Part shown: positions 8,649 through 17,400 of the stretch, in pieces
Position numbering within the stretch: the stretch's first letter is position 1
Layout: every line of letters begins with the position of its first letter
NCBI GenBank assembly: GCA_934668345.1
Contig: CAKUNE010000001.1
Location: 372,001 to 436,000, forward strand
Direction of reading: 5' to 3'
From: an uncultured Collinsella sp.
GTDB lineage: Bacteria; Actinomycetota; Coriobacteriia; Coriobacteriales; Coriobacteriaceae
Length of the DNA stretch: 64,000 nucleotides
Translations under genes and position numbers: made by a program
The notes under the pieces: model-generated
Told to the model about the DNA's origin: nothing
What the model saw: the letters and a program-made list of their open reading frames with translations, nothing else
The model's database searches: none

Positions 8649-10019
8649 CTACGCCACACCGTCGCGGGCCAGCTCCTCAGCCAGCGCTTCGGCAGGCATG
8701 GCCATAATCGCGTCGAGCTCGGCGTCCACCTCGGGAATACGCTTCACCTTGAGCTTGCGTACCAGATCACCGCGACACATCACATGCGTCGGCTCACGCA
8801 GAGTGCACAGGTCATCGAGCGGATTCTTGCGCGTCACCAGGATATCGGCCGCCTTGCCGCACTCGATCGTGCCGGTCTCGCTGCCCAGGCCCAGCAGCTC
8901 GGCATTGACCTGCGTGGCCGTGTGCAGCGCAAAGGCGTTGCTCACGTCAACGTACTTGGCAAAGTAAGCCACCTCGCGCCACATGTCGTACTGCGTCACG
9001 AACGGGCAGCTTGAGTCCGTGCCCAGGCCCACCTTAATGCCAGCTTCCAGTGCGGCACGGGCGCTCTCGATGATGCCCGAGCACACGATGTCGCCGTTCT
9101 TCTTTTGCGTGTCGGTCGAATGGGTCTTTTCCGGATCGAGCAGTACAAACGGCAGTGCGGGGCTGATCGTGCAGGTCACGCTCGGCGCGCGTCCCTCGAG
9201 CTGTGTTCCCGCGGCGCCGCGGTACAGCTCCAGAATCTCAGGCGTCAGCGGAGCGCCGTGCTCGATTGTGTCGACGCCGGCCTGAAGCGCGGCCTTCACA
9301 CCTTCGGCACTCTCGACATGGGCCATAACCGGAAGGCCGACCTCGTGCGCCGCCTTGCACGCCGCCGCGGCGACATCGACCGGCATGCGCAGCACACCCG
9401 GCTCGCCCACCTCGGTCGCGTCGAACACGCCACCCGTCACGAACAACTTGATGACGTCGGCGCCGCGCGCATACAGGTCGCGCACCTGCTCGGCTGCCTC
9501 GGCGGGAGTATTGGCCACCTGTGCGAACAGACCCGCGCCGTGGCCGCCCGGCACCGTAACGCCCGTGCCCGGCGCCACCAGACGCGGGCCCTGATACTTG
9601 CCGGCGTCGATGGCGTCGCGCACGGCGATGTCGGCAAACAGCGGGTCGCCCGCGCCGCGTACCGTGGTCACGCCGCTCGCCAGCTGCTGCTGGGCGCTGC
9701 CCTTGAGGATATGACGAACGATGGCGCGGCCCACGGGATTATCGAGCTTCTTCATGAGCGCGCCCGCATCGCCCGCCGAAACCGGCTTGCCCGAGCCGCA
9801 CAGATGCACGTGCATGTTGATGAGACCGGGCATGAGGTACGCACCGGCCAGATCGATAACCTCGGCACCCGCTGGTGCCTGCGCCACGGCGCTCGGGCCA
9901 ATCCAGGTGATGACGCCGCGCTCAACAGCCACGGCCATATCGGGCTGCGGCTCCATATGCTCCGAACCATCCAGAACGGTCGCATTGATAAACAACTTGG
10001 GACGATCGGCAGACGCCAT
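8649..10019 (-). CDS. Amidohydrolase (imidazolonepropionase/prolidase-like)
   Basis: 456 residues; the ATG at 10019 is preceded by GGGAGG. It is a metal-dependent TIM-barrel hydrolase: the HVH metal pair in NMHVHL (about 69-74), the presumed carbamylated Lys in VIKLF, His residues in MAHVES and TIEHGA, and the catalytic Asp in GLGTDSS. A C-terminal beta-sandwich closes with GKAADILV. Relatives hydrolyse cyclic amides or Xaa-Pro dipeptides; the substrate cannot be read from sequence. It is a single-gene unit. Confidence 0.85.
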   Translation of the reverse strand: MASADRPKLFINATVLDGSEHMEPQPDMAVAVERGVITWIGPSAVAQAPAGAEVIDLAGAYLMPGLINMHVHLCGSGKPVSAGDAGALMKKLDNPVGRAIVRHILKGSAQQQLASGVTTVRGAGDPLFADIAVRDAIDAGKYQGPRLVAPGTGVTVPGGHGAGLFAQVANTPAEAAEQVRDLYARGADVIKLFVTGGVFDATEVGEPGVLRMPVDVAAAACKAAHEVGLPVMAHVESAEGVKAALQAGVDTIEHGAPLTPEILELYRGAAGTQLEGRAPSVTCTISPALPFVLLDPEKTHSTDTQKKNGDIVCSGIIESARAALEAGIKVGLGTDSSCPFVTQYDMWREVAYFAKYVDVSNAFALHTATQVNAELLGLGSETGTIECGKAADILVTRKNPLDDLCTLREPTHVMCRGDLVRKLKVKRIPEVDAELDAIMAMPAEALAEELARDGVA

Positions 10020-10176
10020 ATCGGGCCCCCTCCCTCGATTAACATGAACATTTGTCCATTATCGCCCAGCGCGGCAGGATCGCTGCGGACATATCGGTTA
10101 ACGGAGAAAAGAGGGGGGCGCAGGGATGGGCGCGGCCGATACGGCTCCACCCCAGCCGTGACCGCGACCACGAAAC

Positions 10177-10475
10177 ATCTCGATCCGTAACAGGAATACC
10201 GGGTTTTGCCCTCCAGATGTAACAGAACAAGATCTTTCGGCAGCGGCCCAACCCTTTGTCTCGATCTGTAACAGGTAAACCGGTTTTCAGCCGCCAGGTG
10301 TTACAGATTGAGATAATTCATCGGCAGCCAACCTTCCGTCTCGATCTGTAACAGTTACGAACCAGAATTGGCTCCAGATGTTACAAATCGAGACATTCGG
10401 ACAGTCCCGTGCCCGTTCATCTCAATCTGTAACAGCTACGGCCCCAAACTGCCTCCAGGTGTTACAGATCGAGAC
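10177..10475. repeat. Array B: four 57-bp palindromic units
   Basis: Units at 10177-10233, 10258-10314, 10338-10394 and 10419-10475, with periods of 81, 80 and 81 bp. The arms are variants of GTCTCGATCTGTAACA and its reverse complement, and every centre is 25 nt. Spacers share a CGGCAGC-like core. The array ends 8 nt beyond the stop of the DUF559-like gene. The rest of the 464-bp gap (10020-10176) holds no recognisable gene. Confidence 0.9.
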
Positions 10476-10483
10476 AAACCCTC

Positions 10484-11527
10484 TCAGCGCCCGTACCACT
10501 GACGCCTCCATTCCTCAGCCAGATCCGCCCGCTGCGGAATACCCGCCAGCCTCATCTTCCCGACCAGCTTCCCCGGGTCTTTGAGCTCATCGAACGTAAA
10601 CCGAAGCACCTTGTGTCCGAGCATTGTCAGATGAGATTCTCGCTGGCGCTCCGCCACAAACGGGTCGACGGACTTCCGGCCATCGCCGGCCTGCAGCGTA
10701 TACTTCCCCTTCCCGTCCAGCTCGCCGATGACGCACGTCCCGTTCTCGAACCGCCAGAAATAGTCGACGCGAAACGCTTGGCTCGGATCGAGCGGATCGC
10801 GAAACTCCACCTGAAGCTCCGGCACCGAAAAGCCGTACGCAATAAAGAACGCCCGGAAGCGCGACTCGCCGCCGTTTTCGGACAGCCCGTCCGCATGCGA
10901 TGCGATCACCTGTGCTCTGCGATGGCCACGCCGACCATCGCAATCGGCGCGAAGCCGCTCACATAGTTCATCGCGCGACGAACCCTTCGCCCGCAAGGCA
11001 GAATCGGCAATCGCCAGCCCATACGAAAACGGCGCCCGCAACAGACAATCCTCCACCGTGCGCCAAAACGGCGTCACCCGCACACCGTCGATGCGCTCAA
11101 GTGCACCCGCCGCCTGCGGACGCAGCAACCTGCACCCACCGCTCAACGGCGCAGAACAGCCCGTCTTAACAAGAAAACGCGGGCCGAGCAGATCATTCGG
11201 CACCTCCAGGCCCCACACGAGCGCCGCATCGTATCCCCAGAACGCCCAATCAGGATGAAAATCCGCAAGCCCCTTGATAGTCTGCAGCGCCCGCTCCGGC
11301 GGCGTCAGCAAATCCCAATCATGTTGAAAACAGAACAGATACGGCTCGGGCTCCGCGATATCGTCGGTCCCCACATGGCGCCGCAGCCACATGAGCTCGG
11401 CATTGTCGTGGGTTGCGAGCAGCGCGCCCTGCTCCCCCGCCTCCGTGAGCCGAGCGAGCATCCTGTTTCGTGCCAATGTGTTACGAGTCGTATGTTTGTG
11501 TTCGCGGACAGTATTGGACACTTCCAT
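10484..11527 (-). CDS. DUF559-like protein with restriction-endonuclease-type fold
   Basis: About 347 residues from the ATG at 11527. The frame runs open to 11608 and no start has a strong ribosome site, so the N-terminus is uncertain. The N-terminal half resembles AbiEi-like proteins common in coriobacteria (HPDWAFWGYDAALVWGL, TPFWRTVEDCL). The C-terminal 110 residues look like a Vsr/DUF559 nuclease fold: FRVDYFW, CVIGELDGKGKY (a D...ExDxK-type acidic/Lys set) and HKVLRFTFDEL. The role is unknown; defence or mobile-element functions are typical of such folds. It is enclosed by arrays B and C, which form a direct repeat around it. Confidence 0.65.
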   Translation of the reverse strand: MEVSNTVREHKHTTRNTLARNRMLARLTEAGEQGALLATHDNAELMWLRRHVGTDDIAEPEPYLFCFQHDWDLLTPPERALQTIKGLADFHPDWAFWGYDAALVWGLEVPNDLLGPRFLVKTGCSAPLSGGCRLLRPQAAGALERIDGVRVTPFWRTVEDCLLRAPFSYGLAIADSALRAKGSSRDELCERLRADCDGRRGHRRAQVIASHADGLSENGGESRFRAFFIAYGFSVPELQVEFRDPLDPSQAFRVDYFWRFENGTCVIGELDGKGKYTLQAGDGRKSVDPFVAERQRESHLTMLGHKVLRFTFDELKDPGKLVGKMRLAGIPQRADLAEEWRRQWYGR

Positions 11528-11580
11528 CACCACCAATTCTGGCAAACGAACCATTACTGCCATTGCCGCCACTGGTAAAC

Positions 11581-11804
11581 GTCTCAATCTGTAACAGGAA
11601 GACGACATCTAAGCCTCCAGATGTTACAAATCGAGATCTTTCGGCAGCGATCCAATCCTTTGTCTCAATCTGTAACAGGTAGACCGGTTTTCGGCCTCTA
11701 ACTGTTACAGATTGAGATTTTGTATCGACGGTCGACCCTCAATCTCAATCTCAATCTGTAACGATTAAACCGATTTTTGGCCGCTAGATGTTACAGATCG
11801 AGAC
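11581..11804. repeat. Array C: three 57-bp palindromic units
   Basis: Units at 11581-11637, 11662-11718 and 11748-11804. The last spacer is 29 nt because a TCAATC hexamer is duplicated. The first 138 bp align without gaps to the start of array B at about 80 percent identity by eye. Any promoter of the DUF559-like gene must lie in this array or in the 53 bp beside it (11528-11580). Confidence 0.9.
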
Positions 11805-11841
11805 AAAGCCAGGGGCAGCGGCACATCGCCAACCCCACTCC

Positions 11842-12549
11842 CTACTCCCATTCCTGCTCGTAGATGTTGAGCGACCTTACGTACCGCCCCTGGGCTCCCA
11901 TGATGTCGCGGACCAGGCGCAGGTAAAAGCTGATGCACGAGGTGTCAAAACCGTCCTGTAGATCCTCCGGATGCACCGCGCCCGGCCCATCGACTGCCGT
12001 GTCACTCAGGCGCGCAATGTCGTACAGATAGAGCTGCCCCGCCGTCAGCCAGACATCGTCCACGCACGCGAGGCGCACCGCGATCGCGCCATCGCTCCAA
12101 TGCTCCTTTTGCACGATATGCGGGTCGTAGACATCAAAGCGGCGGTCAGTGCGCGTATCCTTCAGCACGACCATGCCAGTCGCGGGATCCTTGTCCAAAA
12201 TGCCAAAGCGCGAAAAGTACTGCGTATCGCGCACCTGCTTAAGTCGCTCGAGCGAAGCGGGCGAAATTGACGCCGGCGGCTCGTCAACATACAGTTCGAG
12301 CAGCGTCGCGCCATGGTGATAGGGGCGCTCGAACAGCAGCCAATCGGTAAATGCCATGTTATAGGCCATGATTTCGTTTTGTGAGGGCTCGGTGCAATAG
12401 CCGAGCCACGGATCGACGATAATCTCGAATTGCTCGCGAGCCGGCTCCAGGAATTGAAACTTCCGCAGCATCCAAAAATGAGCCATATCGGCAATATCGT
12501 TGCCGACGGCTTCGGCCAACTGCGCTCGGTCTAAAACGTGGTCAGTCAT
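11842..12549 (-). CDS. Hypothetical protein, 235 residues
   Basis: The ATG at 12549 has GAGGAGG 6 nt upstream, and codon use matches the neighbours, so the gene is very likely real. The product is soluble, acidic and rich in Tyr and Trp (MAHFWMLRKFQFLEPA, DPWLGYCTEPSQNEIMAY, LYVRSLNIYEQEWE-like end). I see no signal peptide, membrane segment or known catalytic motif and do not recognise the family. It stands alone between array C and a 365-bp gene-free stretch. Confidence 0.75.
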   Translation of the reverse strand: MTDHVLDRAQLAEAVGNDIADMAHFWMLRKFQFLEPAREQFEIIVDPWLGYCTEPSQNEIMAYNMAFTDWLLFERPYHHGATLLELYVDEPPASISPASLERLKQVRDTQYFSRFGILDKDPATGMVVLKDTRTDRRFDVYDPHIVQKEHWSDGAIAVRLACVDDVWLTAGQLYLYDIARLSDTAVDGPGAVHPEDLQDGFDTSCISFYLRLVRDIMGAQGRYVRSLNIYEQEWE

Positions 12550-12860
12550 GGCATCCTCCTCAAACTGATGGACCTCAATTTGAGCTTACGAGGAGGGCAG
12601 ACAACCGTGGCCAGCACGGGCAAAATGGGCCTCCGGCTGCAAACCAGATGCTGACCAAACACTTGACGGAACACTTGACCGAATGAGCGCACTGCAAAGA
12701 AACCGCAGGTAGGCATAGACAGCGAACCCGCTCTTTTGAGCCGCGCCACCCAGGCCACCACAGAAACAGCAGAGCACCGCAACCGCAAACGTCGACGAAT
12801 GAACACTCACACGTCGACAAATGAACAGGCACCCCGCAAAGAGTGTCCCCAACGACTAGA
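12550..12860. other. Gene-free stretch with short direct repeats
   Basis: Nothing convincing is encoded; small open frames here lack ribosome sites and good composition. ACGTCGACRAATGAACA occurs twice 22 bp apart (12789-12805 and 12811-12827), and ACACTTGAC occurs twice around 12660-12680. A GTGTCCCCAACGACTAG piece at 12843-12859 belongs to the GGGGAC repeat family. Confidence 0.6.
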
Positions 12861-12865
12861 CAAAA

Positions 12866-12903
12866 AAGAACGTCCCCAATGACCAGTCATCGGGGACGTT
12901 CTT
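12866..12903 (-). terminator. gltD terminator built from a GGGGACGTTC repeat
   Basis: Perfect 12-bp stem AAGAACGTCCCC (12866-12877) and GGGGACGTTCTT (12892-12903), with a T run on the minus strand after the stem. It begins 11 nt past the gltD stop codon. Confidence 0.9.
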
Positions 12904-12914
12904 AAATGACTACT

Positions 12915-14396
12915 TTACAGTGCCAGCGCGTCGGCGACTTCTGTGGCGCAGGCGAGGGCATCGGCCATGGCGTTCACCACGAGCGAGCTGCCGTTGCGGG
13001 CATCACCCGCCACATACACCGGCGCGGCATCCGCGGCGACGCCCTCCGTGCGAGCCGCGAGATGCGAGCCCTCGGCAGCCATCACCGGCAGCGGACGACC
13101 AGCGGTGGCAACAGGCACGCTCACTGCACTGAACACACCGTGCTCCGGGCCCGTAAAACCGCAGGCGATGAGCACCAGCTGCGCCGGCACCTCGTGCTCG
13201 GAACCAGCGATGCGCTCGGGCTTTCCCGCCGACCAGTCCAGATCGACCACGCGCAGGCCCGTGGCCGCGCCCTTCTTGTCCAGCAGCACCTCGAGCGTAT
13301 CCACGCCCCAGGCACGCATCTCGCCGCCCATGGCAGCAATGGCTTCCTGCTGGCCGTAGTCGGTCTTCTTAACGTTGGGCCACTGCGGCCAGGGGTTGCC
13401 TGCCGCACGCTTATCGGGCGCAGCCGGCAAGAACTCAAACTGGCGCACGCTGCGCGCGCCCTGACGCACCGCGGTACCCACGCAGTCGTTGCCGGTATCG
13501 CCGCCACCAATGACCACGACATCCAGGCCACGCGCGTCAATGGCGGGCTCGCCGCCGTCGAGCACCGAGACGGTCGAAGCCGTCAGATAGTCCACGGCGT
13601 ACACCACGCCAGGCGCATCAATATTCGCGGCCGAAAGCCCACGCGGGGCACGGGCGCCGGCAGCCACCACAACGGCATCAAAGCCATCGAGCTTGGCGGC
13701 AACCTTGGGATCGCTCACGTCGGCACCCAGCTCAAACACAATGCCCAGCTCACGCATGAGCGCCACGCGGCGCTCGACCACAGACTTCTCGAGCTTCATG
13801 TTGGGGATGCCGTACATGAGCAGGCCGCCCGGGCGGTCGTCGCGCTCAAACACCGTCACGCGGGCGCCGCGACGGGCAAGCTCCCACGCAGCCACCAGGC
13901 CAGCGGGGCCGGAGCCCACCACGGCAACCGTGGACGCACCCTCCCCCGCCGGCTCAAAGCGGCGCGGGCCGCCGTTAGCCCACTCGTGGTCGCTGATCGC
14001 GCGCTCGTTGTCGTGAATCGTCGTGGGCTGGCCGTCGACCGAGCCCAGGTTGCACGCGGCCTCGCACAGCGCCGGGCACACGCGGCTCGTGAACTCGGGC
14101 ATGGGCGAGGTAAGCGACAGACGTTCGGCTGCCTCGTCCCAGCGGCCGCGATACACCAGCTCGTTCCACTCGGGAATCAGGTTGTGCAGCGGGCAGCCGC
14201 TCGGGCGCGCCTTGCCAAAGCTCGCGCCCATCTGGCAAAACGCCACGCCGCACATCATGCAGCGGCTCGCTTGGGCGCGGTGCGCTTCATCGTCAAGCGC
14301 CACGTACAGCGGATCGAAATCGCGACTGCGCTCCTCCACGGGGCGAAGCTCGTGGGTCACGCGATCGATATCAAGAAAAGCACCGGGCTTACCCAT
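12915..14396 (-). CDS. gltD: Glutamate synthase, small (beta) subunit
   Basis: 493 residues, normal length. It passes electrons from NAD(P)H through FAD and iron-sulfur clusters to the large subunit, which makes glutamate from 2-oxoglutarate and glutamine. The N-terminus has cluster cysteines (CMMCGVAFC, CPLHN, CPALCEAAC). Two Rossmann folds follow (VAVVGSGPAGLVAAW for FAD, VVVIGGGDTGND for NAD(P)). It lies 5 bp behind gltB on the same strand, so the pair is cotranscribed, and the strong hairpin downstream ends the unit. Confidence 0.95.
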   Translation of the reverse strand: MGKPGAFLDIDRVTHELRPVEERSRDFDPLYVALDDEAHRAQASRCMMCGVAFCQMGASFGKARPSGCPLHNLIPEWNELVYRGRWDEAAERLSLTSPMPEFTSRVCPALCEAACNLGSVDGQPTTIHDNERAISDHEWANGGPRRFEPAGEGASTVAVVGSGPAGLVAAWELARRGARVTVFERDDRPGGLLMYGIPNMKLEKSVVERRVALMRELGIVFELGADVSDPKVAAKLDGFDAVVVAAGARAPRGLSAANIDAPGVVYAVDYLTASTVSVLDGGEPAIDARGLDVVVIGGGDTGNDCVGTAVRQGARSVRQFEFLPAAPDKRAAGNPWPQWPNVKKTDYGQQEAIAAMGGEMRAWGVDTLEVLLDKKGAATGLRVVDLDWSAGKPERIAGSEHEVPAQLVLIACGFTGPEHGVFSAVSVPVATAGRPLPVMAAEGSHLAARTEGVAADAAPVYVAGDARNGSSLVVNAMADALACATEVADALAL

Positions 14397-14401
14397 GGCA
14401 C

Positions 14402-17400
14402 TTACGCCTCCTTCTTGGTCGAAGCAACAGAGCTGGCAGCGGCGGCGGGCACAGCAGCATCCGCAGCGCCGTCCGCCACATCAAAGCGAGCGACATCGGC
14501 AGCGTCGGCACGGCCGGTCACGATGTCAAACGCCAACTCCTCGGCCTGCGCATGCGTCTTGCCCGCGCCCTCGGCGGCGGCGACAATCGCCAACACGCGC
14601 TCGTACTCGGTTGGGATGACCTTCACAAAGTGCTTGCTCATCGAGTCGAAGCTGTAGAGCAGCTTAATGCCGCGCGGGCTCTGCGTCGCGTCCACGTGCT
14701 CCTGGATGAGCTCGCGAATCTGCGCCAGCTCGTCGGCCGTCGGGGCCTTGAGCTCAACGCTCTCGTGGTTCACGCGGGCATCGAGCGTACCGTACTGGTC
14801 GTAGACATAGGCCACACCGCCCGTCATGCCGGCGGCGAAGTTCTGACCGACCTCGCCCAGAATGAGTGCCAGGCCACCCGTCATGTACTCGCAGCCGTGG
14901 TTGCCGCAGCCCTCGACCACCACGGTGGCACCGGAGTTACGCACGCCAAAGCGCTGGCCGGCCAAGCCGTTGATAAAGCCGCGGCCGCTCGTGGCGCCAA
15001 AGAACGCCACGTTGCCCACGATGATGTTCTCGTCGAACTTGTAGGTCGCACGAGGGTTGGGGCGCACCGAAACCTCGCCGCCCGAAAGGCCCTTACCAAA
15101 GTAGTCGTTGGCGTCGCCGCACACATTGAGCGTAACGCCGCGCGGCAGGAACGCGCCAAAGCTCTGACCGGCCGAGCCATCGCAATCGATGGTGATGGAG
15201 CCGGCGGGCAAGCCCTCGGGATGCGCCTTAGTCACCGCGTTGCCCAGGATGGTGCCCACGCAGCGGTTGACGTTGGCGATGTCGGCATGGAAGCGAATCG
15301 GGCGCAGGTGTGCGCGGGCATCGGCCGTGTAGGGCACAAACAGCGTGGAGTCGAGCGTCTTGTCGAGCTCGCTGTCCGCAGCCATCTGGGACAGGAAGTG
15401 ACGGCCGTCGGCGCCCGGAATGTGGGCACCGAACTCGCAGGTCGCGCTCGCCAGCACGGGCGACAGATCCAGCAGATTGGCCTTGCGGTTGCCCGGCACC
15501 TCGATCTGGCGCAGGCACTCGGGATGGCCGACCATCTCGTCGATGGTGCGGAAGCCCAGGCGCGCCATGACCTCGCGCAGCTGCTCGGCAACAAAGAGCA
15601 TAAAGTGCTCGACGTGCTCGGGCTTGCCGCGGAAGCCGTGACGCAGGCGGCAGTTCTGCGTGGCGATGCCGGCCGGGCAGGTGTCCTGCTGGCAGTCGCG
15701 CTGCATAAGGCAGCCCATCGAGATGAGCGGCATGGTCGCAAAGCCAAACTCCTCGGCACCCAGCAGGCAGGCGACGGCGACGTCGGTGCCGTCCATGAGC
15801 TTGCCGTCGGCCTCGAGCACCACGCGCGAGCGCAGGCCGTTTTGCAACAGCGTCTGTTGAGCCTCGGCAAGGCCGAGCTCCAGCGGCAGGCCGGCGTGCC
15901 AAATGGAATCGCGAGCAGCGGCACCCGAGCCGCCGTTGTGGCCGCTGATCAAGATCTTGTCGGCAGCACCCTTGGCAACACCGGTGGCGATGGTGCCGAC
16001 GCCGGCCTCGCTGACCAGCTTGACCGACACACGCGCGCCGGGGTTGGCGTTCTTAAGGTCGAAGATGAGCTCGGCCAGGTCCTCGATAGAGTAGATGTCG
16101 TGGTGCGGCGGAGGCGAGATCAGGCCGATGCCGGGCGTGGACTGACGGACCTCGGCGATCCAGGGGTAGACCTTCTTGCCGGGCAGGTGGCCGCCCTCGC
16201 CGGGCTTGGCACCCTGGGCCATCTTGATCTGGATCTCGAAGGCGCTGCACAGGTAGCGGCTCGTCACGCCAAAGCGCGCGCTTGCCACCTGCTTGATCGC
16301 GGAGTTCTTGGAGTCGCCGTTGGCCAGCGGGGTCTCGCGACGCGGATCCTCGCCGCCCTCGCCGGAGTTGGAGCGGCCGCGCAGGCGGTTCATGGCGATG
16401 GCCATGCACTCGTGCGCTTCCTTGCTGATGGAGCCGTACGACATGGCGCCGGTGTTAAAGCGGCGGACGATGTTGAGTGCGGGCTCGACCTCGTCGAGCG
16501 GCACCGGGGTGCGACCGCTGTCGTCAAAGTCCAGCAGGTCGCGCAGGCGCACGGCGCGGCCAGTGCGGTGCAGGCGGGCGCTGTACTCCTTAAAGGTGTC
16601 GTAGCTGTCCTCGCGGCAGGCGGTCTGCAGCAGGTAGACGGTCTGCGGGTCGATAAGGTGATCCTCGCCGCCGAGCGGGCGCCACTTGGTCAGACCCAGC
16701 GTGGGCAGCTGCTCGGGCGCGGGGCTCTTAAGGATGGCGAGCGCGGCGTCGTAGCGCTCATTCTGCTCGCGCTCGACGTCCTCGACACCCATACCGCCCA
16801 CGCGGCTCACCGTGCCGGCAAAGTACTCGTTGACGAACTCCGTGGTAAAGCCCACGGCCTCGAAGATCTGCGCGGAGTGATAGCTCTGCACCGTGGAGAT
16901 GCCCATCTTGGACATGATGGAGACGATGCCCGCCGTCGCGGCCTTGTTGTAGTTGTCGATGCCCTGCTCGGCCGTCACGTCCAGGTCGCCGCGCGCCGCC
17001 AGGTCATGGATGCACGCATGCGCGTTGTACGGGTAGATGCCGCTCGCGGAGTAGCCCACCAGCGCCGCAAAGTCGTGCGGGGACACGGCGTCGCCGCACT
17101 CCACAACGATGTCGGCAAAGGTGCGCACGCCGGCGCGGATCAGATGGTTGTGAACGCAGCCCACGGCGAGCAGCGACGGCACGGGCACCTCGCCCGCGGC
17201 AGCACGGTCGCTCAGCACCACGATGTTCACGCCATCGCGAACCGCGGCCTCAACGTCCTCGGCAAGCTGCTTAAGCGCAGCCTGCAGCGCGCCTTCGCCC
17301 GCGTCACGGCGGTACATGGCACGGAAGCGGCGGGTCTTAAAGCCCACGCGGTCGATGGCGCAGATGCGGTCGAACTCTTCCTCGTTGAGCAGTGGGCGCT

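Noticed and set aside
4501..11804. The arrays as CRISPR
   Set aside because: Repeat words alternate in orientation every 40 bp or so, spacers between units are partly conserved across arrays, and no cas gene is present.
12575..12852. Overlapping minus-strand frames of 85-88 codons
   Set aside because: No ribosome sites, odd Cys/Ser-rich composition, and all three frames are open, so no one frame is favoured.
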